DNA of 64,000 nt from NCBI RefSeq assembly GCF_029338515.1, contig NZ_CP119988.1, positions 2,170,001 to 2,234,000 of the forward strand. The letters are read 5' to 3'. Origin of the DNA: Haloglomus litoreum. GTDB lineage: Archaea > Halobacteriota > Halobacteria > Halobacteriales > Haloarculaceae. Position numbers and translations under genes: made by a program. Below, piece by piece: positions 33,746 to 41,800 of the stretch (position 1 is the first letter of the stretch; the number at the start of each line of letters is the position of its first letter). A model generated the notes under the pieces. It did not search any database and was not told the DNA's origin. It saw only the letters and a program-made list of their open reading frames with translations.

Positions 33746-34021
33746 ATGGTGGGAGGATTCGTCTGCGCACGCTGTGACCAGCTGTACGAGGACCGCCCGG
33801 GGAGCTGTCACGAGTGCGGCCACGAGGGGATGCAAACGCTCACGTTCAGCGAGTTCCGCCAGCGTCGACGAGCCGGCGGCGAGCCCTGGTCCGAATCGGA
33901 CGGGGGACATGGTGGGCTCCGGACGACCGCGATGGTCGTCCTGGCCGTCGGACTCGTCGTCGTCGGGCTGGCCGCCATCGGTATGGGTACGATGGCGATG
34001 GGTGTCACCGTCCCCTTCTGA
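33746..34021 (+). CDS. Small zinc-ribbon membrane protein
   Basis: A 91-residue protein. An N-terminal zinc ribbon (CARC at residues 7-10, CHEC at 21-24) is followed by TFSEFRQRRRAGGEPW, a polar linker, and one C-terminal membrane helix (about residues 62-86). This zinc ribbon plus helix layout is common among small haloarchaeal proteins of unknown function. It faces the next two genes, which run on the other strand. Confidence 0.72.
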   Translation: MVGGFVCARCDQLYEDRPGSCHECGHEGMQTLTFSEFRQRRRAGGEPWSESDGGHGGLRTTAMVVLAVGLVVVGLAAIGMGTMAMGVTVPF

Positions 34022-34030
34022 GGCGCCCGG

Positions 34031-34225
34031 TCATCGCCTGCGTCCGCGGTCGGCGCCCACCTCCAGCTCGTGGCCGATGCCGACCGCGAGCGCCACACAG
34101 CCCAGGAGGGCCACCGCGACCCCGGCCACCCAGACGGCGGAGGGTCGGGCGGCCCACTCGGCCAGCCAGAGGCCGCCGAGCAACGTGAGCCCGCCCGCGA
34201 CGACGAACTGGACGAACCGCTCCAT
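34031..34225 (-). CDS. Small two-helix membrane protein
   Basis: A 64-residue protein starting MERFVQFVVAGGLTLLGG, with two hydrophobic helices separated by WAARPSAVW and a basic tail. I chose ATG 34225 because it begins directly before helix 1; an in-frame ATG at 34273 would add 16 basic residues. No family recognised. It is 44 bases upstream of nothing further on that strand; its end lies 9 bases from the convergent zinc-ribbon gene. Confidence 0.55.
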   Translation of the reverse strand: MERFVQFVVAGGLTLLGGLWLAEWAARPSAVWVAGVAVALLGCVALAVGIGHELEVGADRGRRR

Positions 34226-34269
34226 ACCTCGGCCGGCGGGTCGCTCGACAACGAATCTTCGGGTGAAGG

Positions 34270-35757
34270 TCAATCGAGCGTCGCGCCGTACCGCCGACTC
34301 CCGAGGTCCGCCTCCGAGACGGGCCGGACGTACGAGCCCACGCGCTCACGATACCACCACCGGCCGGTCTCGGCCCGCTCCTCGGGCGAGGTGAACTCGT
34401 ACCGGTAGCGGACCGCCCGGACGTACTCGGGTGGCTCGTCCGGGAACGGGTCGGTGGCCAGCAGCGAGCGGGTCGCCTCGTCACCCTCCAGGAGCTTCCT
34501 GAGGAACCGTGGGAACCAGGGGCTCCGACGCGGGGTCGGCGCCATCGCGGCGAACCAGAGCTGCCAGTCCAGGCGCAGGTGGTAGGGCGCGACCTGTCTC
34601 GGGCGCTGCTCGGGGTCGGTCGGCTTGCCGGGGAACTCGTAGGTGCGCCACTCGGTGTCCGGGCCGACCTCCGCGTCGGCCGTCCCCTGGACGACGATCT
34701 CGTAGCGGTCCCGCGTGATGGAGCCGAAGGCGCCGTACGTGTTGACGAGGTGGAGCGGGTCGTAGGAGGTGTTCATCACCTGCGTCTCCGAGATGGTGTT
34801 CAGCGCCGGCCGGACGCTGAGCGCCAGGACCACCAGCGCCACCAGGATCACCAGCACGACGAACGGGAGCGGTGCCGCGGTCGTCGCCGGCGCGGCGACC
34901 GGGAGGAGCCCCGCGAGCACGCCATCGGAGACGGTACTGAACGCGAGGACGATGGTCAACGCGTTCAGCCAGGAGAAGTTGCCCGTGAGCATGAGCCAGC
35001 CCTGGAAGGCGATGGTCACGACGCCCGCGATGGCGGCGAACGGTTGCGGGGCGAAGTACAGGAACGGGACCGCCAGTTCGACCACGTGGTTGCCCAGCGT
35101 CTCGGCGCGGTGGAAGCGGTCGGGCAGGTGGTGGGCGTACCACGACAGCGGGTTGGGGATGGGCTGGGTCTCGTAGTGGTGGTTCATGCAGGTCAGGTCG
35201 CGCCAGCAGTCGTCGCCGCGGAGCTTGATGAGGCCCGCGCCGAACATGTTGCGGAAGAGGACCCAGCGGAGGAGCCACACGACCACCCCGGGCGCGGGCG
35301 TCCCGGGGTCGCCGAGGAAGATGGCGAGGAACCCCGCCTCCAGCAGCATCGACTCCCAGCCGTAGCCGTAGAAGACGCCGCCCGCGTTGACGAACGACTG
35401 GTAGAGCGCCCAGAGGAGGAACCACAGCGCCATCGACGCCGGGAGCGCGAACGGTGCGGGGATGGCTGCGGGCGCACCGACGAGTGCGAGGGCCGAGAGG
35501 CCGACGCCGGCCCAGGCTCCGACGGCGATGGCGCGGTCCGACGGGACGTAGTAGAAGATGCTCGGGCGCTCGCGGAACGACGCGCGCTCGACGTAGCCGC
35601 GGAGGGGCCGGAGGCCGTCCTCGCCGGCGAGGGGGCGGAACTGGGACGCCGCGACGAGGAAGGCCAGCAGATAGATCAGTGCCAGCCCCCGCCGGACGAG
35701 GAAGCGAGCGAACCAGTAGCTCCCTCCGGCAGGGAGCCCCAGCTCGGAGAGCACCAT
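34270..35757 (-). CDS. Lipase maturation factor family membrane protein
   Basis: A 495-residue membrane protein of the LMF1-like family. About eight hydrophobic helices include motifs FYGYGWESMLLEAGFLAIFL, LRWVLFRNMFGAGLIKLRGD and CWRDLTCMNHHYETQPIPNP, which are the family's conserved loop signatures. The C-terminal third is a soluble domain (FGSITRDRYEIVVQGTAD). In animals LMF1 helps lipoprotein lipase fold in the ER; the archaeal role is unknown. Start MVLSELGLPAGGSYWFARF fits the family. Confidence 0.85.
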   Translation of the reverse strand: MVLSELGLPAGGSYWFARFLVRRGLALIYLLAFLVAASQFRPLAGEDGLRPLRGYVERASFRERPSIFYYVPSDRAIAVGAWAGVGLSALALVGAPAAIPAPFALPASMALWFLLWALYQSFVNAGGVFYGYGWESMLLEAGFLAIFLGDPGTPAPGVVVWLLRWVLFRNMFGAGLIKLRGDDCWRDLTCMNHHYETQPIPNPLSWYAHHLPDRFHRAETLGNHVVELAVPFLYFAPQPFAAIAGVVTIAFQGWLMLTGNFSWLNALTIVLAFSTVSDGVLAGLLPVAAPATTAAPLPFVVLVILVALVVLALSVRPALNTISETQVMNTSYDPLHLVNTYGAFGSITRDRYEIVVQGTADAEVGPDTEWRTYEFPGKPTDPEQRPRQVAPYHLRLDWQLWFAAMAPTPRRSPWFPRFLRKLLEGDEATRSLLATDPFPDEPPEYVRAVRYRYEFTSPEERAETGRWWYRERVGSYVRPVSEADLGSRRYGATLD

Positions 35758-35988
35758 GGGCGGGCCTGAATCGGGCGACGTGCAAAGGCGTTGCCGACGG
35801 ACGCGGCCTCCTGCCGCGGAGCGGCTGCTCGGGGCCGCTGTGTCGTCTCTCCGACAATCGCCGACCGGCGCGACCCGCGCCAGTTCTGTATAGCGAGATG
35901 CGGTTTACGAGTTCGAGAGCGGACGCACCTTGCTGCCAGGTAATATATGGAGAATGATAATTCGGCCCCAGAACCGTGGGTTCGCGCC

Positions 35989-36732
35989 CTACCGGAACCG
36001 TTCTTCGAGCGAGACCGTCACGATGGACTTGAGGATCTCCGCACCGCCCTGGATGGGGTCGAGCTTCGTCTCACCGGCCCGCTCGGCGTACGTGATGGGC
36101 TCCTCGCGGACCTCGTATCCCCGCATCAGCGGCCGGATGAGCAGCTCCGCGGAGAGGCCGGTGTTCTCGGTCCACTCGATCTTCTCGATGACCTCGCGGC
36201 GGTACGCCCGCATCCCCGTGGTCGTGTCGTGGACGCGCTCGCCCATCAGGACGGAGGCGATGGCGGCGAACGCGGCGTTCCCGAGGCGGTTGAACGCGGG
36301 CATCGCGTCGGCCCCGTAGTAGAGGCGGTCGCCGGAGACGACGTCGTATCCCTCGTTCACGAGGTCGAGGAACTCCGGGAGCGCGTCCATCGGGTAGGTG
36401 TCGTCGCAGTCCGTCGTCACCACGACCGGGCGAGAGGCCGTCAACAGCGCCTCACGGACGGCCACGCCGTACCCCTGTGGTTCCTGCTCGACGACCGTCG
36501 CACCGTGCTCACGGGCGATCTCTGGAGTCCTGTCGTCGGAGCCGTCCACGCAGACGACCTCCGCGCGGCCGTCGGTCACGCGCTCGATTTCCTCCAGTAC
36601 GGTCGCGATCGCGGCCTCCTCGTTGTACGTGCCCATCACGACGCTGAGGTCGTCGAACGTGAACTCGTCGGCCACCTCGTCGGAACTGTCGGCAGGCGCC
36701 GCCGTCGACGCATCGCCCTGCTGCTGGCTCAT
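35989..36732 (-). CDS. Family 2 glycosyltransferase, dolichyl-phosphate sugar synthase-like
   Basis: A 247-residue soluble GT2 enzyme. After an acidic N-terminal extension, LSVVMGTYNEEAAIATVLEE is the nucleotide-sugar strand, VVTTDCDDTYP gives the DxD-type metal site (DCDD), and DTTTGMRAYRREVIEKI with TGLSAELLIRPLMRGYEV are the acceptor-side motifs of polyprenyl-phosphate mannosyl/glucosyl transferases. It probably loads a sugar onto dolichol phosphate for N-glycosylation or for GT-C enzymes. ATG 36732 is preceded by a TTTAGG-TTTG-CCAAAA sequence (36764-36779) that may be TATA, an iron box, or both. Confidence 0.83.
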   Translation of the reverse strand: MSQQQGDASTAAPADSSDEVADEFTFDDLSVVMGTYNEEAAIATVLEEIERVTDGRAEVVCVDGSDDRTPEIAREHGATVVEQEPQGYGVAVREALLTASRPVVVTTDCDDTYPMDALPEFLDLVNEGYDVVSGDRLYYGADAMPAFNRLGNAAFAAIASVLMGERVHDTTTGMRAYRREVIEKIEWTENTGLSAELLIRPLMRGYEVREEPITYAERAGETKLDPIQGGAEILKSIVTVSLEERFR

Positions 36733-37265
36733 ACTCCCGCGTTCGTGAGCGCCCACTTGAGGTTTTAGGTTTGCCAAAAACAATCGCAGGGCCGAACTCG
36801 CAGGCTCGACGGTCGATTATCGGATAGAACAACGACTATCGTGTGGAAATCCGGGAAAGCACAGAAATCTCGTGGATTACGCGGTTATCGCAGGTCGGCC
36901 GCACCGGGCTCGATCTCCTCGCGGTGCTGGTTCGCCTCGGTTCCCGTCGTCTCGGGTGGGCGCTCGAATCGCCGGCGGCGGATCGTCGCGCCACCGTCGG
37001 TCCGCGTCGTGTGGGTCGTCGGGTTGGTCGTCATCGGAACCATCGGGGCCGTGTCGTTGGGGTCGTACATCGGTATCTTGGGTGTGTGGGTGCGCTTCCG
37101 CATCGATGCTGCTGCCGGCCAGGGGGAGAATCAGTAGCGTACGGGTACAGCGAGCATCGGTCTTCACTCCTCCCGAAGGGCCGAACCATCATAAACGTTC
37201 ATGTCCGAACAACGGTTGCCGACGGCGGTCGCTACGCTTAGGGGCACGCACCACCGCGTACCGGT
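36733..37265. other. 533-bp stretch without a convincing gene
   Basis: Frames on both strands stay open: plus 36841-37137 ends in one hydrophobic helix (VGLVVIGTIGAVSLGSYIG); minus 36885-37103 is Thr/Pro-rich. Neither has a recognised family, a clear promoter or acidic haloarchaeal composition. TATA-like ATCATAAACG at 37188-37197 and CGCTTAGGGG near 37236 precede the next gene. The second fits a leaderless start at 37266. Confidence 0.45.
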
Positions 37266-37673
37266 GTGGCGACCGGACTGACGCTCGCGTTCGACCTGGC
37301 GGCCCTGAAGCGCCTCTCAGCGCCCGCTGTGGCGTTCGAGGACGCCCGGCGCTGGAGCGAGAACCTCGGCGTGGTGACCGATCAGCCGCCGTACGTGCTG
37401 ACGAAGTTCACCCGCGAGCACGGGTTGCGCAACGACTTCCCCCCGGAGCCCGCGCCCGCCGTCGAGACGCTCGACCACATGCGGACCCACCACGACACCG
37501 AGCGGTACGTGTACGTGGTCGCGGACGAGGGTGGCGCGAGTGCCGAGGGGTGGGAGGTGCTCCCCATCTCGGAGGCAGCCGAACGAGCCGGGTGGGCGAT
37601 GGCGCCCGACCCCAGGTCCAGGCTGGACTCCGACCCGTCGGTGCCCGACGAGGACGACTCGGACTGGCCATGA
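37266..37673 (+). CDS. DUF7124-like haloarchaeal protein
   Basis: A 135-residue soluble protein beginning MATGLTLAFDLAALKRLSAP, then FEDARRWSENLGVV, PPYVLTKFTREHGLRNDF and DTERYVYVVADEG. This is the pattern of the haloarchaeal DUF7124 family, which has no known function. It starts at the second of two overlapping GTG codons (37266) about 28 bases after a TATA-like CTTAGGGG. The acidic tail DPSVPDEDDSDWP is family-typical. Confidence 0.65.
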   Translation: MATGLTLAFDLAALKRLSAPAVAFEDARRWSENLGVVTDQPPYVLTKFTREHGLRNDFPPEPAPAVETLDHMRTHHDTERYVYVVADEGGASAEGWEVLPISEAAERAGWAMAPDPRSRLDSDPSVPDEDDSDWP

Positions 37674-37828
37674 GTTATCGTCTGTTCTGCCCGATAGCTG
37701 ATTAGAAACCCTAGATTGGACGATATGAATCCACAGATCGCCTGTTTCGAGCCCCCACATTCGGTGATAACTGCTCTTATCGTCGTGTCTGACGCAGATT
37801 GAAGTGCGGCCCGCTCGAGGGGGTGGAC

Positions 37829-38296
37829 ATGAGCACGGACGGGTCGGAGACGGAACGCGTCTCGGTGAGCACCTACATCCCGGCCTACCAGCGCGCGACC
37901 TGGGCGGCCGAGGCCGAGTCGATGGGCGTGAGCCGTAGCGAGTACGTCCGACTGATGGTCCAGGCCGGACGCCGCAGCTTCGACCTCGACGGAACGGCCG
38001 GGAACAGCCCTCAGGACACCGAAACCGGGCAAAGCGGCTCGCCGGGCGAAAGGGTTACCGAACACAACCCCGAGGAAGGCCATGAACCGGGGTCCGACCC
38101 TGGGGGTGACGGCCTCGAAGAGCGTGTCCTCGCAGCCCTCGATTCCGACGACTACCTGGGGTGGGACGAGCTGGTCGACGAACTGACCGGTGGCCTGGAG
38201 GACCGCCTGGAGGAGACGCTCGACGACCTCCTGACCTCGGGGCGCGTGAAACACAGCGGTCGCCACGGCGGGTACACGGTGGTCGCGGATGAGTGA
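37829..38296 (+). CDS. DUF5805 family protein, ribbon-helix-helix-like, before the recombinase
   Basis: A 155-residue protein. The N-terminal region RVSVSTYIPAYQRATWAAEA and MGVSRSEYVRLMVQAGRR looks like a ribbon-helix-helix DNA-binding unit. An acidic disordered linker follows (residues 55-105), then a C-terminal winged-helix-like part (YLGWDELVDELTGGLED, GRVKHSGRHGGYTVV). ATG 37829 is preceded by a purine-rich GAGGGGGTGG; an in-frame TTG at 37799 with a TATA at the leaderless distance is an alternative. Its stop overlaps the recombinase start by 8 bases, so it is likely a partner or regulator of it. Confidence 0.8.
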   Translation: MSTDGSETERVSVSTYIPAYQRATWAAEAESMGVSRSEYVRLMVQAGRRSFDLDGTAGNSPQDTETGQSGSPGERVTEHNPEEGHEPGSDPGGDGLEERVLAALDSDDYLGWDELVDELTGGLEDRLEETLDDLLTSGRVKHSGRHGGYTVVADE

Positions 38297-39332
38297 GGCC
38301 CGAACCGGCGAGACCGGCGCCGTCGACGACCCGGTCGCCTACTTCCTGGAGGACCTGACCTACCACGGCAAGACCGAGCGGACCCGGGACGCGTACGAGC
38401 GGGTGCTTCGCTCCGCGGAGCGGTTCATGGACGGGCGCGGGACCACGCTCGCCGAGGCGACGCGCCGTGACTGCATGGCCTGGGTCCACCGCCTGCGCGG
38501 GGAGTACGCCGACAGCACGGTCGCCTCGTACGCCTCCTACCTCCACCGGTTCTACGGGTACATGGTCGAGGTCGGGACCTTCGATCGGAACCCGATGGCC
38601 CTGGTCACCGACGAGATGGACGAGACCATCGATACGGACCCTGCACGCCGGGAGATCGACCTCCGGCGGATGCGCGCGTTCGTCGCCGGCCTCGAACACC
38701 CGCTGGAGCAGGCCGTGGTCGTCACGCTCCTGAAGACCGGGATGCGTGTCGGGGAGCTCTGTAACCTGGACCTGCGGGACTGCTCGCTGACCGACGAGGA
38801 GGTCCGCGCGGCGTTCGACGTGCCGCCGCGTGGCGGTCTCGACGGCCGCCCGGACTCGATCTACGTCCCCAGCGAACCCTCGCGCGGCGAACCCTACAAC
38901 GGGGAGGAGCGGACCGCCTCGAACAAGCGCAAACGGGCCACGGTGGTCCCCGTCGACGCCGAACTCGAAGCGGCGCTGAAGCGGTGGCTCGCCGTCCGTC
39001 CCGACGCGCGGTCACCCGCAGAGCCGCTGTTCTGCAGCACGAAGGACGAGTGGGGGGCCCGCCTCACTCCGAAGATGGTCAGGTCGTTCGTCACCGACCA
39101 CGCCCGCGAGGCCGGCTGGTACCGCTCCGGCGGCGGCGCCGAGGAGAACGTCACGCCCCATTACTTCCGCCACTTCTTCACGACCCACCTTCGGGACCGA
39201 ACCGGGGACAGGGGCGTCGTCAAGTACCTCCGCGGCGACGTGGCCCAGGACGTCATCGACACCTACACGCACAACTGGGGCGACCGCGTCCGCGAGGTCT
39301 ACGAGGCGAACATCTACTCGCTCACGGCCTGA
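38289..39332 (+). CDS. Tyrosine recombinase (XerC/D-like integrase)
   Basis: A 347-residue tyrosine recombinase. The N-terminal SAM-like core-binding domain (about residues 12-105: YFLEDLTYHGKTERTRDAY, YADSTVASYASYLHRFYGY) precedes the catalytic domain. Active residues: Arg in LKTGMRVGEL, His-x-x-Arg in TPHYFRHFFTTHL, and the nucleophile Tyr in DVIDTYTHNW. Haloarchaea carry a conserved chromosomal copy paired with a DUF5805 gene exactly as here, so I read it as a core Xer-like enzyme rather than a phage integrase. No att-like repeats were seen beside it. Confidence 0.88.
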   Translation: MSEARTGETGAVDDPVAYFLEDLTYHGKTERTRDAYERVLRSAERFMDGRGTTLAEATRRDCMAWVHRLRGEYADSTVASYASYLHRFYGYMVEVGTFDRNPMALVTDEMDETIDTDPARREIDLRRMRAFVAGLEHPLEQAVVVTLLKTGMRVGELCNLDLRDCSLTDEEVRAAFDVPPRGGLDGRPDSIYVPSEPSRGEPYNGEERTASNKRKRATVVPVDAELEAALKRWLAVRPDARSPAEPLFCSTKDEWGARLTPKMVRSFVTDHAREAGWYRSGGGAEENVTPHYFRHFFTTHLRDRTGDRGVVKYLRGDVAQDVIDTYTHNWGDRVREVYEANIYSLTA

Positions 39333-39522
39333 ATTGTCGGTCCCCGTTCATTCCACTCCCGCCAGCTCCGTCGCCGCCGCGACTCGTAAACTGCATATCG
39401 CTATACACAATGGTGGGGTCGGCTCCCGCCGATCTGTGTCGCGTTTCGGACAGAGAGCGCGTACTGGAGGACGCTCCACCGCGACGGCGAACGCCTTTGT
39501 CCCGGGGCGCGCATCGGGGATT

Positions 39523-40074
39523 ATGCCAGGCGCAGTGTTCCTCGCGGACGAGAGTGGCGACCTGACGCTCCGGACGATCGAGGAGTCGGACGTCCCGCAG
39601 TTGACCGAATGGGCCAACGACCCGGAACTCCGGCGCGCGACGGGCGAGCAGGCCACCCCCTCATCCGAGTCGTTCGAGCGGTCCTACTGGCTCGGCCGGG
39701 GCGACGACCCCGACTGCGCCTCGCTGCTCGTCTGCTCCGGAGACGAGGCTGTCGGGCTCGTGGAACTCGATGGCATCGACGGCACGAACGGTGTCGCGGA
39801 ACTGGGGGTCCTGCTCGACCGGGAGGTGCGGGGGTCGGGCCTGGCCGACCGGGGGATGTCCCTCCTCCTGACCCACGCGTTCGAGGAGCTCCGACTGCAC
39901 CGCATCACCGGGGAGGTCTACGCGGACAACGACCGATCACGCCGGCTCCTCGAGCGCCTCGGCTTCACGCACGAGGGGACGCGCCGCGAGGACGCGTTCT
40001 CCGGTGGTTCGTACCGGGATACGGCGGTGTACGGCCTCCTGGCAACGGAGTGGTCCACCGACGGGCCGGACTGA
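39523..40074 (+). CDS. GNAT family N-acetyltransferase (RimJ/RimL type)
   Basis: A 183-residue GNAT. LTLRTIEESDVPQLTEWANDP is the first strand and helix, DGTNGVAELGVLLDREVRGSG contains the acetyl-CoA-binding loop (REVRGSGLADRGM in place of QxxGxG/A), and RITGEVYADNDRSRRLLERL with GFTHEGTRRED are the RimJ/L signatures. ATG 39523 gives MPGAVFLADESGD; a TATA-like GCCTTTGTCC lies about 30 bases upstream. It acetylates a protein N-terminus or small amine; substrate unknown. Confidence 0.82.
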   Translation: MPGAVFLADESGDLTLRTIEESDVPQLTEWANDPELRRATGEQATPSSESFERSYWLGRGDDPDCASLLVCSGDEAVGLVELDGIDGTNGVAELGVLLDREVRGSGLADRGMSLLLTHAFEELRLHRITGEVYADNDRSRRLLERLGFTHEGTRREDAFSGGSYRDTAVYGLLATEWSTDGPD

Positions 40075-40167
40075 ACACCTGTTCACGGTCCGTCTTCGGT
40101 TGAATCAACTCCACGACCTTCCGGGAAAAGATTATCATGCGAGCACCGGAACCTGAGGGAACGATTC

Positions 40168-40818
40168 ATGCGGTTCGTCGAACTGGTCGTCAACCCGGAC
40201 GAGGGGTGGTCGCGGTTCGGTCGCGTGGTGGCCGACGACCCCGGGGTCACCCGGGAGGCCATCCACCAGCTCGAGTTGATGGCGGACGGTAGTGTCGTCA
40301 TGCTCTACGAGCTCTCGGGCGACCACGACCGCATCACCGAGCTCCTCGACGAACACTTCGATGCGGACGCCTCCGAGATCTCCGAGATCGCCGGGAACGT
40401 CCTCGTCTACGCCCATCACGACCCCAGCCCGACGGTCGACGGCCTGTTGCGCATCCCACGGGAGCTTGGTATCGTCGTGGACACGCCGCTGGAGTTCACC
40501 CGCGACGGCGGCATCAGGCTCACGCTCGTCGGGGAGGAGGCCGACATCCGACAGGCCATCGCCGCCGTCCCGGAGTCGGTGGCCCACACCGTCGAGCGGA
40601 CCGGGAACTACCAGCCCGACCAGACGCGGCTGTTCGCCGAACTGACGGACCGACAGCAGGAGATCCTCCTCACCGCCCTGGAGATGGGCTACTACGAACA
40701 GCCACGTCGGGCGACCTACGAGGACCTGGCCACGGAACTCGACTGTACGAAGACGACGGTCGGCGAGCACCTGCGGAAGGCGGAGGAGAAGGTCCTCACG
40801 GGCATCGCACCGGACTGA
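40168..40818 (+). CDS. Bat-type HTH_10 transcription regulator
   Basis: A 216-residue haloarchaeal regulator. The N-terminal domain of about 150 residues is a BAT/GAF-like beta-rich sensor (MRFVELVVNPDEGWSRFG, VVMLYELSGDHDRITELL). The C-terminal HTH_10 (about 155-210) reads ELTDRQQEILLTALEMGYYE, DLATELDCTKTTVGEHLRKA. TATA-like GATTATCA (40130-40137) lies 31-38 bases before the ATG. No cysteine cluster is present, unlike the paralogue at 25741. Target genes unknown. Confidence 0.82.
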   Translation: MRFVELVVNPDEGWSRFGRVVADDPGVTREAIHQLELMADGSVVMLYELSGDHDRITELLDEHFDADASEISEIAGNVLVYAHHDPSPTVDGLLRIPRELGIVVDTPLEFTRDGGIRLTLVGEEADIRQAIAAVPESVAHTVERTGNYQPDQTRLFAELTDRQQEILLTALEMGYYEQPRRATYEDLATELDCTKTTVGEHLRKAEEKVLTGIAPD

Positions 40819-40836
40819 CCGGGCGGTCCCGGGGGG

Positions 40837-41760
40837 TCAGTCGGTCGCGGGCGCGACCAGTTCCGTCTCGGACTCGTCGATGAGCAGGTCCGCCAGCGCC
40901 CGGGCCGAATCGCCCAGTTCGGCGACGTTCTCCAGCAGGACGGTCTCCGATGGGAACAGCTGCTCGCCCAGTAGGAGGCCGTGCTCTCGGGCCGTCGAGC
41001 CCGTCACGGTGAGGTAGACGCCGAGCCCCGTCTCGGCGATGGCGGCCTCCTCCTCGAGTTCGGGGTCCGTGTACGTGAACTCGATGCCCTCCAGCGCGTC
41101 CGTGCCGAGGACCGCCTCGACCAGCCGCTCGTAGCGGGGTGAGATGCACAGCGGCCCCTCGTAGTCGGCGACGAACGAGCGGTCCAGCGGGTCGCCGCCG
41201 TCACCGCGCACGTCCGGCGTCGCCAGCAGCGTGTGGTAGACCGTATCGCCGAGCCCGCCGGAGACGCGGACGTCGGTGTCCATCGGGTCGATGCGTGCGT
41301 TCACGTCCGCCAGCGAGGCGAGGGGCTCGGGCCGGAGGCCGACGACCTCCTCCAGCACGAGGTCGGCCGAGTCGAAGCCGAGCGCGAACTCGTGCTTGCG
41401 GAGTGCCCGGAACGGCTCCTCGCGCCCGACGAGCTGCACCTCGCCAGCCGGCGTCGGCACACGCAGGGAGTCGAACACCACTCGGCGGGGGAACCCGTCG
41501 CGAGCGTCCCGCAACAGGGTGTACTCGGGGGCGTGCCGGTTGTCGGGGTCGGAGTAGTCGGCCAGCCGCTCGTACACCGACCGGTCGAGGTCGCGCTCGC
41601 CCTTGGTGACGGCCTTCTCGAGCCGGAGCGTGGAGATGACCTCGTCGACGCGGTCGGTCGCGTCGCCCGCACCGGCGCCGTCGGCGTGATGGGCCACGCG
41701 CTCGAGGACGGCCTCCAGCGGGCGACCCTTCCGTGGCACCGCGACCTGCACGGTCGTCAT
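40837..41760 (-). CDS. HisG-like haloarchaeal protein of unknown function
   Basis: A 307-residue protein starting MTTVQVAVPRKGRPLEAVLE, which resembles the first strand and P-ribose region of ATP phosphoribosyltransferases (IAVPNKGR). Later segments FDSADLVLEEVVGLRPEPLA and the closing EHGLLLGEQLFPSETVLLEN also fit a periplasmic-binding-type fold. The HisG PRPP-binding loop is not clear, so this is at most a distant paralogue. The gene is convergent with the Bat regulator. Function unknown. Confidence 0.5.
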   Translation of the reverse strand: MTTVQVAVPRKGRPLEAVLERVAHHADGAGAGDATDRVDEVISTLRLEKAVTKGERDLDRSVYERLADYSDPDNRHAPEYTLLRDARDGFPRRVVFDSLRVPTPAGEVQLVGREEPFRALRKHEFALGFDSADLVLEEVVGLRPEPLASLADVNARIDPMDTDVRVSGGLGDTVYHTLLATPDVRGDGGDPLDRSFVADYEGPLCISPRYERLVEAVLGTDALEGIEFTYTDPELEEEAAIAETGLGVYLTVTGSTAREHGLLLGEQLFPSETVLLENVAELGDSARALADLLIDESETELVAPATD

Positions 41761-41800
41761 TGGAGGGGCAATCGGAACTGCGGGAGAAAAGCCGTCCGAT

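Noticed and set aside
36841-37167. Overlapping short frames on both strands as genes
   Set aside because: Neither has a promoter at the right distance, a family pattern or haloarchaeal acidic composition; they probably reflect random open frames.
38289-39332. Tyrosine recombinase as a sign of an integrated virus or plasmid
   Set aside because: No phage or plasmid genes, tRNA gene or attachment repeats lie around it, and it is coupled to a DUF5805 gene as in the conserved chromosomal pair of haloarchaea.
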